Shown: piece after piece, positions 54,864 through 63,765 of the stretch | Numbering within the stretch: the first letter of the stretch is position 1 | Layout of the letters: each line of letters opens with the position of its first letter | From: Salmonirosea aquatica | GTDB lineage: Bacteria > Bacteroidota > Bacteroidia > Cytophagales > Spirosomataceae | Assembly (NCBI RefSeq): GCF_009296315.1 | Contig: NZ_WHLY01000002.1 | Span: forward strand, 5,740,501-5,804,500 | Reading direction: 5' to 3' | Length of the DNA stretch: 64,000 bases | The notes under the pieces: generated by a model | What the model was told of the DNA's origin: nothing | What the model saw: the letters and a program-made list of their open reading frames with translations, nothing else | Databases searched by the model: none | Made by a program: the position numbers and the translations under genes

Positions 54864-57193
54864 CTATCGTACAATTTCCTGATCTATCAGATTTAAGACT
54901 TTTTCACCCACAAAATCCTCTTGGGTACCCTTTATCTTCAAGGCGACAGACTGGTCCGACGGATTGACAAGACGTATCGAATCCCTATCTACCGAGATCG
55001 TAAGCGTAACTCCTCGAAAACCGATTCGAAACGAATAGGACTCCCAGGAAGCAGGTAGATAAGGATCGAGTACAAGTACCCCATCCTGAACGCGTTGGCC
55101 CGCAAAACCTTTCACAACGCTCATCCAGGTACCCGCCATGGACGTGATATGAAGGCCGTCTTCGGTGTCGTTATTATAATCGTCCAGATCGAGACGGGCG
55201 GTCCGAAGGTACATCTCATAGGCCTTCGCTTTCATACCCAACCGGGACGCCAAAATGGAATGTACGCAGGGCGACAGAGAAGACTCATGGACGGTCATAG
55301 GTTCGTAAAAATCAAAATTCCGTTGCAGGGTACCCAGGTCAAAATCATCCTCGAAAAAATAAAGCCCCTGCAACACATCCGCTTGCTTGATGAAACAAGA
55401 CCGCAGAATCCGGTCCCAAGACCACTTCTGGTTGATGGGTCGATGCTCCGAGATTTGATCCACGGTGAGGAGCTCCTTATCCAGAAACCCGTCCTGTTGC
55501 AGGAACACGTCACGAACCTCATCGTAAGGAAAGTGCAGGCCATCAATTATTTTTTGCCAGGCAGAAGGTTCGGATTCAGAATCGAAGTTGATTTTTGAAA
55601 AAATCGAAGTGGCATCTCCATTTTTCTGAACATATTCGATCGCATACAAGGTATACCGGAGTGTCCAGGCGGCAATATAATTGGTATACCAGTTGTTATT
55701 GACGTTGTTTTCGTACTCGTTTGGGCCCGTGACCCCCAGCATCACATACTTCTTTTTATGTTCCGACCAGTTGATCCGCTGCCGCCAGAACCGTGAAATG
55801 GCGATCAGCACTTCCAGGCCGTACTCACTCAGGTAGGCTTCGTCGCCCGTGTAGCGGATGTAGTCATAGATGGCGTAGGCGATGGCTCCATTCCGGTGTA
55901 TTTCCTCAAAGGTGATTTCCCATTCGTTATGGCATTCCTCCCCGTTCATGGTTACCATGGGATAAAGGGCCGCGCCACCGCTGAATCCGAGTTTTTCGGC
56001 ATTTTCAATGGCTTTCCCCAACTGCCGGTACCGATAAATCAACAGGTTACGTGCCACCTGCTGCCCGGAGGCCGACAGGTAAAAGGGGATGCAATAGGCC
56101 TCGGTATCCCAATAGGTTACCCCACCGTACTTTTCACCGGTAAAGCCCTTTGGGCCGATATTCAAGGTTTCGTCTTCACCAGTATAGGTTTGTTGCAGGT
56201 GAAATATATTGAAACGTATACCCTGTTGAGCTTCCAGATCGCCCTTGATTTCGATATCGTTGCGTTCCCATTTTTCAGCCCAGGCCTGTGTATGTTCATG
56301 ATACAAGACATCGTAGCCTTTCTTTGTGATTCGCTCAAGGTAGGCCTTAGTCAGGGGGATCAGCTCTCCCGCCGAATGGTTAGAGGACGACAGGTTGGTG
56401 GCATACTTGTATACCGTAAGTTCATCCCTCTCATTCAGCTTAAGGGGTACCTTACCCGCCACATATTTCTCATTCCGAATTGGGTGCGAATGGAAATCGA
56501 GCCTCTTGCCATTTACCGTTATATCGAAACGCATACCGGTTGCCACCTGAAACTGTTCCACCCCATACGGATTGGGTTTGGTTTCCAGGACCAGGATTCC
56601 CTGAGCAAACGAAGTTTCTTTCTGAATTTCATTCCAGAATGTTTCATCGTAGTTAGCATCACGATTCCTGATGTTCCCGTCCAGATACGGTGTAATGGTA
56701 ATTTGTCCATTAAAATTGAGGGGCTGGATTGTATATCTGATGGCACCCGATTCGTCATCAACCATATTACAAAACCGCTGGCTGCGAATAGTGAGTCGGT
56801 TTCCGGTGGGCATTTCCACGGTACATTCCCGTTCCAGTACCCCGCGCTTCATGTCCAGCACCCGCCGAAATGCTTCGATCCGGCAGGTATACAAATCCAG
56901 CAATTGGCCTTCGACCTCTACCTGAATCCCAATCCAATTGCAGGCATTGATGACTTTAGCGAAATAAGCAGGGTACCCATTTTTCCACCAGCCCACACGG
57001 GTTTTATCGGGGAAATAAACGCCGGCCACATAATTCCCAAGGAGTGATTTTCCGGTGTAAGTTTCTTCAAAATTACCCCGTTGACCCATGCGACCGTTGC
57101 CTAGGCTCATCAGGCTTTCCGTAATCTCATTATATTCAGGATGGAAGCTATCTTCAATGATGCTCCATTCGTCAGGAACTATGTATTTTTCAT
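54864..57193 (-). CDS. GH65 maltose phosphorylase, 5' frameshift
   Basis: Glycoside hydrolase family 65 enzyme, probably maltose phosphorylase (maltose + Pi to glucose + beta-glucose-1-phosphate). The main frame (54864-57110) holds the whole catalytic barrel, with TGPNEYENNVNNNWYTN carrying the general acid Glu at about residue 490. It lacks a start before SLGNGRMGQRGNFEE. Upstream, the frame reads KYIVPDEWSIIEDSFHP and is reached from ATG 57193 only if the A5 run (57186-57190 on the plus strand as T5) had six bases, giving MKKYIVPDEW and a 776-residue protein, the usual length. The neighbouring beta-phosphoglucomutase strongly supports the function. A hairpin (54853-54881) overlaps the 3' end. 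Confidence 0.9.
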
Positions 57194-57245
57194 GTGTGTA
57201 TTTATAATAATAGAGGTAGGGTACCCACCGGGGTGGGGTACTTAA

Positions 57246-57902
57246 TTATTCAAACAGGTACTGAATGGTAGCCAGGGAAAGATCTTCAAAACCGGTAATC
57301 ACAAGATTGGAGCCCGCCAGGACCGCGGGATCACCTACCCCAACGGCTACCATACCGCCATTTTTGGCCGCTTGGATACCCGCCACGGCGTCTTCAAACA
57401 CCACACAGTCGGTAGGCTCCACGCCCAAATCCTGCGCGCCCAGCAGAAAAGTTTCGGGATCAGGCTTGCCCTTCGTAATGCGGGTACCATCGACGATGGT
57501 TGCAAAGCGATCCAGCATGTTGATGTGGGCTAAAATCAGGCGCGCATTTTTACTGGCCGATCCCAATCCAATTTTTATGGAAGCAGCAACCAACTGATCC
57601 ATAAAGTCGCGTACTCCGGGCAGGACATCTTCGGGGGTCATCTGCTGGCACAATTCCAGATAATGCTGGTTTTTTTCGGCTGCCATACGTTGTTTGGTAC
57701 CTTCATCCAGCTTCACATTTCCGATTTCAAGAATGATATCCAGAGACTCCATTCGGCTGACGCCTTTAAGTTGCTCGTTTTGTTCTGGGGTAAGATCGAA
57801 GCCCAATTGATTGGCTAACGATTTCCAGGCCGCATAATGAAACTGGGCAGTATCGACTACAACGCCATCCAGATCAAACAGGCAGGCTTTCAGTTGTGAC
57901 AT
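57246..57902 (-). CDS. pgmB: Beta-phosphoglucomutase
   Basis: This HAD-family enzyme of about 218 residues converts beta-glucose-1-phosphate to glucose-6-phosphate. The nucleophile motif FDLDGVVVDTA is at residues 8-18; LKGVSRMESLD is the PgmB-specific cap signature; GSASKNA and the VVFEDAVAGIQAA motif complete the active site. I chose ATG at 57902 (MSQLKACLFDLDG); earlier in-frame ATGs at 57929 and 57965 fall within a large inverted repeat. It lies just downstream of GH13 and upstream of GH65, whose product is its substrate. Confidence 0.92.
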   Translation of the reverse strand: MSQLKACLFDLDGVVVDTAQFHYAAWKSLANQLGFDLTPEQNEQLKGVSRMESLDIILEIGNVKLDEGTKQRMAAEKNQHYLELCQQMTPEDVLPGVRDFMDQLVAASIKIGLGSASKNARLILAHINMLDRFATIVDGTRITKGKPDPETFLLGAQDLGVEPTDCVVFEDAVAGIQAAKNGGMVAVGVGDPAVLAGSNLVITGFEDLSLATIQYLFE

Positions 57903-57924
57903 GCATTCGTGGGATTGATTGATC

Positions 57925-57974
57925 GTCATTCGTTTGTGTCGATGCGGCCACCCGCATCGACACAAACGAATGAC
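57925..57974. repeat. Perfect 23-bp inverted repeat upstream of pgmB
   Basis: Arms 57925-57947 and 57952-57974 are exact reverse complements around CCAC. There is no T-run after either arm, so it is not a typical terminator. It sits between the GH13 stop (58087) and the pgmB start and would fold in the mRNA leader of pgmB. Confidence 0.8.
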
Positions 57975-58086
57975 AAGGTCCTTAATTTCTTTGGTTACAG
58001 TGCAAAAATCAGGCTAAAAATGCCCGACATTGCCACTTTTTCCATCAAGAGCCTTATTTTTTATTAGAAAAGTTTAATTGTCCGAA

Positions 58087-60012
58087 TTAGGGAAGCAACT
58101 CAAAGACATACGCCGTACGGGCGGCCAAAGGTACCTCACGGGTCAGATCCTGCATTTGATCGGTAAGTATATTACGTCCCTGGGTGGCATTGCCGATCCG
58201 CTCGGCAAAACGGCCGGTCTTGAGGGAATAATCCTGTTCATTGGCATTCATCACGACCATGATAGTCTTTTGGTCGTTGTAACGAAAATAGACGTACACG
58301 CCATCCACTGGCGTATATTGCATGAGCATGCCACTATTCAGGGCGGGGGTACCTTTCCGGTAATTGGCCAGCTTCTTTACAAAATCAAACGCTTCATTTT
58401 CGGCTTGATTCCGTCCCGAAGCGATAAATTTATTCTCCCGGTCGCCCGGAAAGCCTCCAGGAAAGTCACGGCGCACTTCCGCGTCGGATGGATTTTTAAA
58501 GTTCTTCATCAGAATTTCGGTACCATAGTACATTTGTGGGATACCCCGGGTGGTGAGCAGCCAGATCAGGCCCATCCGGTATTTCTGGAGGTTATCCCCA
58601 ATGACCGATAAATAGCGGTCCATATCGTGATTATCCAGGAAAACAACATTTCGGCTCGGATCTTCATACAGATAGTCCTGCCCTAGCACCTGGTAAATCC
58701 GCTGTACCCCTTCATTCCAACCGGGTTTTTGGTTCAACGCATCATTGATCGCAAACTGAAGCTGAAAGTCGCAGCCACCCGGCAGATTGCTTTTGAAGGG
58801 TACATTGATTGTATTGCGCTGAAAATAGGCTTGATTAGGCACACTGTTTACCCAGCTTTCGCCATAAATATGGATTTTGGGGTACTCCTCGAGCAGCGCG
58901 GCGTTGAGCCGGTTCATGAATTCCAGATTATTGTAGATATACGTATCCACCCGCCAGGCATCGATACCGAAGTACTCCACCGTCCATAGCGCATGTTGCA
59001 GCAAATAATTGGCCACGTAGGGATTATCCTGGTTCAAATCGGGCAAAAAAGGCACAAACCAACCATTGGAGGTCACTTCACGGTCAATCCGGGAAGCGTA
59101 AGGATCTACCAGGGGCTGGTCTTTGTATGAAGTATTGGTGTAGGTAGGCCACTGATGCAACCAATCCTTGGCGGGCAGATCCCTGATCAGCCAATGGTTA
59201 ATTCCTACATGATTATACACTGCATCCTGTATTACTTTCAGGCCATTGGCGTGAGCAGCTTCCACAAACTTTTTGTAAAGGGCGTTTCCTCCAAACCGTT
59301 TGTCAACCTGGTAATGGTCAGTAAACCCATATCCGTGGTAGGCCGAGCGCAGGGTACCCCCTTCGTTGGTAAGGGGTTGGTCATTTTCCAAAACTGGGGT
59401 AAGCCACAGGGCCGTTACTCCCAACTCCTTGAAATAATCGAGATGATTGATTATCCCTTGCAAATCACCTCCATGCCGCAGAAATGGATTAGCCCGGTCA
59501 GCTTGGGTATCGGCCATATCGGCAAACTTGTCGTTGGAAGGGTCGCCATTTGAGAATCGGTCGGGCATCAACAAGTAAATAAAATCAGAGGCATCCACTC
59601 CCTGGGCTTTTACAAAATCCGTCCGTGCCTTCAGTTCGTACGTGTAGCTTTTCGCGATGCGTTGCGTCGTGTCCTTACGCCTTCCTTTACGGGTTTCGAC
59701 ATCCTGATAAAGTTGGATGGATAAAGTACCCGCCCGACAATCGGGCGAAAGTGTCAAATCCACAAAAAGATAATTTGGGTTTTCTACTTTGCTCACCCGC
59801 TCTATTTTAACCCCGGGATAGGCAATATCCACGCTCGAACCCGAAATATTTTTCCCATGCATTATCAATTGCAAACGTGGATCTTTCATACCTACCCACC
59901 AGTTGAGTGGTTCAATCCGGTCCACCGTTACGGATTGTGACCAGGTCGGTGTTCTGGACAAGAAACTAAGGAAAAGAAGGACAAACAAACGGTACGTAGT
60001 GCTACGATTCAT
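58087..60012 (-). CDS. GH13 cyclomaltodextrinase/neopullulanase (SusA-like)
   Basis: This 641-residue protein has a signal peptide ending TWSQ, an N-terminal immunoglobulin-like domain (about 25-130), and a GH13 barrel with QDAVYNHVG, the nucleophile Asp in IDAWRVDTYIY, acid Glu in IHIYGESWV and the third acid in FLDNHDMDR. A small C-terminal beta domain follows. This architecture is that of periplasmic neopullulanase/cyclomaltodextrinase SusA, which cuts starch oligosaccharides to maltose and glucose. It is divergent from the alpha-amylase lipoprotein gene across 98 bases that must hold both promoters. Confidence 0.9.
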   Translation of the reverse strand: MNRSTTYRLFVLLFLSFLSRTPTWSQSVTVDRIEPLNWWVGMKDPRLQLIMHGKNISGSSVDIAYPGVKIERVSKVENPNYLFVDLTLSPDCRAGTLSIQLYQDVETRKGRRKDTTQRIAKSYTYELKARTDFVKAQGVDASDFIYLLMPDRFSNGDPSNDKFADMADTQADRANPFLRHGGDLQGIINHLDYFKELGVTALWLTPVLENDQPLTNEGGTLRSAYHGYGFTDHYQVDKRFGGNALYKKFVEAAHANGLKVIQDAVYNHVGINHWLIRDLPAKDWLHQWPTYTNTSYKDQPLVDPYASRIDREVTSNGWFVPFLPDLNQDNPYVANYLLQHALWTVEYFGIDAWRVDTYIYNNLEFMNRLNAALLEEYPKIHIYGESWVNSVPNQAYFQRNTINVPFKSNLPGGCDFQLQFAINDALNQKPGWNEGVQRIYQVLGQDYLYEDPSRNVVFLDNHDMDRYLSVIGDNLQKYRMGLIWLLTTRGIPQMYYGTEILMKNFKNPSDAEVRRDFPGGFPGDRENKFIASGRNQAENEAFDFVKKLANYRKGTPALNSGMLMQYTPVDGVYVYFRYNDQKTIMVVMNANEQDYSLKTGRFAERIGNATQGRNILTDQMQDLTREVPLAARTAYVFELLP

Positions 60013-60082
60013 ACAAATTGAGTTGGGAGTTAAAAAGCCAAATTAACGTAATCTGACTATTTTATCGTAAATATATCCTCTT

Positions 60083-60090
60083 TACATTTG
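60083..60090 (+). promoter_or_regulatory. Possible -7 box of the amylase-MFS operon
   Basis: TACATTTG matches TAnnTTTG 20 bases before the alpha-amylase ATG. Only a TTTA stands at the -33 position, so support is partial. Confidence 0.35.
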
Positions 60091-60110
60091 ATTAAATTAT
60101 CCCGGCCCCG

Positions 60111-61943
60111 ATGTCATTTAGTACTCAGATACTGCTTCTTTCATTTTTTATTGCTTTTTTGGCAGCCTGTACTACAATGAGCGAAAAAAGAAATATGGCA
60201 GCTTCGGCAGAGAATAAAGACAAACTGGTTATTTACCAGATATTCACCCGACTATTTGGCAATAAAAATACAACCAATACCTTCTACGGTACCCGGGATG
60301 AAAACGGGGTTGGCAAGTTTACCGACATCACTCCCACGGCTCTGGCCGCATTGAAGGAATTCGGAGTTTCGCACGTATGGTATACGGGCGTGATCGAACA
60401 CGCCACCATGACCGACTATTCTGAGTTTGGCATCAAACGCGATAACCCGCAGGTTGTGAAAGGAAGGGCGGGCTCCCCCTACGCGATCAAGGATTATTAC
60501 GACATTGATCCCGACCTGGCGGTGGACGTGGATAAACGGATGGAGGAGTTCGAAGCCCTGGTACAACGCACCCACGACGCCGACCTGAAGGTAATTATTG
60601 ATTTCATTCCCAACCACGTAGCGCGGCAATATGCCTCCGACAAGAAGCCCGCCGGAGTGAGGGACTTTGGAGAGGGGGATAAAACGTCCGTAGTTTTTGA
60701 CCAGCAAAACAATTTCTACTACCTCCCAAATCAGGAATTCCATTCGCCCGAAGGAATACGTTCGCCAGTACCTACCCCCGAGCCCTACCGGGAGTACCCT
60801 GCGAAAGTGACCGGAAACGATGTTTTCAACGCCCGGCCTACCATCAATGACTGGTATGAAACCATTAAGCTCAACTATGGGGTCGACTACCTCAACGGCC
60901 ACGCTAAGCGTTTCGATCCTTTGCCCTCCACCTGGCTCAAGATGCGGGACATTCTGCTTTTCTGGACTCAGAAAGGGGTAGATGGGTTCCGGTGTGACAT
61001 GGCCGAGATGGTACCGGTGGAATTCTGGGGTTGGGTTATTCCAGAGATTGAGGAAGTAAATCCCGATATTGTTTTCATCGCGGAAATCTATAATCCTGAT
61101 GAATATCATAATTACATCAAAACGGGAAAATTCACCTACCTCTACGACAAGGTAGGTCTTTATAATACCCTGCGTCCACTGATTGAAGGCCACGGTACGG
61201 CCGAGGACATCAGCCGCGTGTGGCAGCGGGAATCGGGTGATATTTCCGAACACATGCTGAGATTCCTGGAAAATCACGATGAGCAACGGATTGCTTCTGC
61301 TTTTTTTGCCAAGGATGCCTTCGCGGCGCTACCCGGCATGACACTCAGCGCCACCCTCCACACCGGACCCATTATGATTTATTTTGGACAAGAGGTAGGA
61401 GTGAACCCTACAAAACCAGAGGGGTTCCAGGGTGACGACGGCCGAACCACCATTTTTGACTACTGGGGCGTGGAAGAATTTCAAAAATGGATGAATGGAG
61501 GGAAATTCGATGGGGAACAACTGGATTCGAGCCAGCGGATGCTGCGCCAGTACTACCAGGATCTCAATCATTTCGTGGTACAGAACGAAGCCATCTATGC
61601 CGGACAGTTTTATGATTTACAGTATGCCAATATCGATGGTCAAAGCCCGGATTATGATAAAACCCGAACGTATGCTTACCTACGGTACACTCCTAACCAA
61701 CGGTTTATCTGCGTGTATAATTTTGACAAAACCCGAACTATCCATACCCGAATCAAAATTCCTTCGCACGCCTTGATTGATTCGATGGGAATTGATAGTC
61801 AGAAAGAAATTAATTTTGAAGAGGTTTTTCCTACTACTGAATTCAAAGCAAAACTTTCCGGCCATGACCTCATAAATAAGGGCTTTCCGGTCATTCTGCC
61901 CCCAGTATCCCATAAAATTATTCAAATCACTTACCAGCCCTAG
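60111..61943 (+). CDS. GH13 alpha-amylase lipoprotein
   Basis: This 610-residue protein has a lipoprotein signal (lipobox LAAC, Cys20) and a GH13 barrel beginning LVIYQIFTRLFG. The catalytic residues are in GVDGFRCDMAEMVP (nucleophile Asp), IVFIAEIYNPDEY (Glu) and FLENHDEQR (Asp). It would hydrolyse alpha-glucans at the outer membrane or in the periplasm. No carbohydrate-binding module is seen. The MFS sugar carrier starts four bases after its stop. Confidence 0.9.
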   Translation: MSFSTQILLLSFFIAFLAACTTMSEKRNMAASAENKDKLVIYQIFTRLFGNKNTTNTFYGTRDENGVGKFTDITPTALAALKEFGVSHVWYTGVIEHATMTDYSEFGIKRDNPQVVKGRAGSPYAIKDYYDIDPDLAVDVDKRMEEFEALVQRTHDADLKVIIDFIPNHVARQYASDKKPAGVRDFGEGDKTSVVFDQQNNFYYLPNQEFHSPEGIRSPVPTPEPYREYPAKVTGNDVFNARPTINDWYETIKLNYGVDYLNGHAKRFDPLPSTWLKMRDILLFWTQKGVDGFRCDMAEMVPVEFWGWVIPEIEEVNPDIVFIAEIYNPDEYHNYIKTGKFTYLYDKVGLYNTLRPLIEGHGTAEDISRVWQRESGDISEHMLRFLENHDEQRIASAFFAKDAFAALPGMTLSATLHTGPIMIYFGQEVGVNPTKPEGFQGDDGRTTIFDYWGVEEFQKWMNGGKFDGEQLDSSQRMLRQYYQDLNHFVVQNEAIYAGQFYDLQYANIDGQSPDYDKTRTYAYLRYTPNQRFICVYNFDKTRTIHTRIKIPSHALIDSMGIDSQKEINFEEVFPTTEFKAKLSGHDLINKGFPVILPPVSHKIIQITYQP

Positions 61944-61947
61944 ACTC

Positions 61948-63513
61948 ATGGCACAAGCTGTACCTGTATCCTCCGTAGTATCCCGTCCCAAACCCCAACT
62001 GAGTTTCTGGGAAATATGGAACATGAGTTTTGGATTCCTGGGTATCCAGTTTGGGTTTGCCTTACAGAATGCCAACGTCAGCCGCATATTCGAGACCCTC
62101 GGTGCCAATGTGGACGATATTCCCATTCTGTGGGTAGCGGCTCCGCTGACGGGCCTGATCATCCAGCCCATTATCGGCTATTTCAGCGACCGTACCTGGA
62201 CCCGGCTGGGGCGACGGCGCCCCTACTTTCTGGTCGGAGCCATTCTGGCGTCATTGGCCCTGTTCGTAATGCCCAACTCACCTACCCTGTGGTTTGCGGC
62301 CGGAATGCTCTGGATCATGGATGCATCCATCAATATTTCCATGGAGCCTTTTCGGGCTTTTGTGGGCGACAACCTACCTTCGGCTCAGCGTACGTCGGGT
62401 TTTGCAATGCAGAGCTTTTTCATTGGAACCGGGGCGATCATTGCTTCCTCGCTACCCTACATTATGACCAACTGGTTCGGGGTACCCAACCAGGCCGCGG
62501 AGGGCATTATCCCCAATTCGGTCAAATGGTCGTTCTATCTGGGTGGAGCGGTGTTTCTGGCGGCGGTGGTATGGACGGTTTTGCGATCTAATGAATATTC
62601 ACCTGAGGAACTGCGGGCTTATGCAGATCACGAAGAAGTTGAGTCAGTCACCTCTTCTATCGCCACGCCTTCCGAAGCCTACCAGCGTAGGGGTCAGGGG
62701 CAAATCCTGCGAGGTGTTATCGTATCAGGATTAGGGCTTTTATTGTCTTGGTGGTTATTAACCCAAGACTTGAACAAAGAACTTTACGTGTTTTCAGTAG
62801 GAATGGTACTGATCGGTATCCTGATTATGATCAGCGGGTTATTGCAGAAATCAGGTTCTTATCTGAATGGATTCGTGACCATCATGAACGATTTTGAAAG
62901 CATGCCGGCTACCATGAAACAATTGGCTGTAGTTCAGTTCTTTTCTTGGTTTGCCCTGTTTGCCATGTGGATTTACATGACTCCCGCCGTGACCAGTCAC
63001 CTGTATGGTACCACGGATACTACCTCCAAATTATACAACGACGGTGCCGACTGGGTAGGACTATGTATGGGAATTTATAACGGCGTGGCGGCGGTGGTGG
63101 CCTTTGGCATCCCGGTGGTTGCCCGATACACAAGCCGCCGGGTCACCCATCTCATTTGCCTGTCAGCGGGTGGGCTTGCGCTACTTTCTATTTATTTCAT
63201 GACTGATCCTAACCTTTTGATGCTTTCGATGGTAGGTATCGGCATTGCCTGGGCTTCGATCCTGTCGGTACCTTACGCCATGCTGGCGGGCTCGTTACCG
63301 GCCGGTAAAATGGGTTATTACATGGGGGTTTTTAATTTTTTCATTGTGATTCCCCAAATCGTTGCGGCCGCCCTTCTGGGTTTTATGGTTAAATTTTTCT
63401 TCGGTGGTGAGTCCGTTCATGCATTGGTATTAGGAGGAGCTTCTATGATTTTAGCGGGCCTGTTATGCCTGCGGGTCCATGATCGGGACGATACCCCGAA
63501 GGGTGGGTTTTAG
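61948..63513 (+). CDS. MFS sugar transporter (SLC45/maltose type)
   Basis: This 521-residue inner-membrane carrier has about 12 helices. SFGFLGIQFGFALQNANVSRIF and GYFSDRTWTRLGRRRPYFLVG are typical of the SLC45/GPH-like branch of MFS that carries sucrose, maltose or other disaccharides by proton symport; the latter is the MFS loop 2-3 signature. The four-base spacing from the amylase and the nearby maltose phosphorylase point to maltose or maltooligosaccharide uptake. A long cytoplasmic loop (about residues 220-245) precedes the second half. Confidence 0.88.
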   Translation: MAQAVPVSSVVSRPKPQLSFWEIWNMSFGFLGIQFGFALQNANVSRIFETLGANVDDIPILWVAAPLTGLIIQPIIGYFSDRTWTRLGRRRPYFLVGAILASLALFVMPNSPTLWFAAGMLWIMDASINISMEPFRAFVGDNLPSAQRTSGFAMQSFFIGTGAIIASSLPYIMTNWFGVPNQAAEGIIPNSVKWSFYLGGAVFLAAVVWTVLRSNEYSPEELRAYADHEEVESVTSSIATPSEAYQRRGQGQILRGVIVSGLGLLLSWWLLTQDLNKELYVFSVGMVLIGILIMISGLLQKSGSYLNGFVTIMNDFESMPATMKQLAVVQFFSWFALFAMWIYMTPAVTSHLYGTTDTTSKLYNDGADWVGLCMGIYNGVAAVVAFGIPVVARYTSRRVTHLICLSAGGLALLSIYFMTDPNLLMLSMVGIGIAWASILSVPYAMLAGSLPAGKMGYYMGVFNFFIVIPQIVAAALLGFMVKFFFGGESVHALVLGGASMILAGLLCLRVHDRDDTPKGGF

Positions 63514-63765
63514 CACATTTTGCGGCGCCGGGTCTCACATGTATGGCCAGTGATTAGGAAGGGAAGGGTACCTCTCCTTTTTTATTTTTAGGGTAACTTT
63601 CTGGACAATTTCGGTAAAAGGAGGGAGTTTTCAGGTAAATTAGTTACCTTAGAAGTGTGTCGTATACCACCATCCGGCACGAAAATTTAACGCATTCGTT
63701 ACGTTTATGAAAGATTAGGTTTCTCCTGATCGGGATCAAACATTCACACTCGGAACGAATTCCCT

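Noticed and set aside
54853-54881. CAGGAAATT / AATTTCCTG hairpin at the GH65 3' end as a terminator
   Set aside because: The stem is AT-rich with an 11-base loop and no T-run follows on the minus strand.
55896-57047. Long open frame (383 codons) on the plus strand opposite the GH65 gene
   Set aside because: It mirrors the codon structure of a complete, motif-bearing GH65 gene and its translation resembles no protein family.
60252-61286. Open frame (344 codons) on the minus strand opposite the alpha-amylase
   Set aside because: The plus strand carries all GH13 catalytic motifs; the antisense frame has no recognisable domain.
63560-63590. Possible terminator after the MFS gene (purine-rich arm, then CTCTCC and Ts)
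   Set aside because: Pairing is interrupted by several mismatches, so the hairpin is not convincing.
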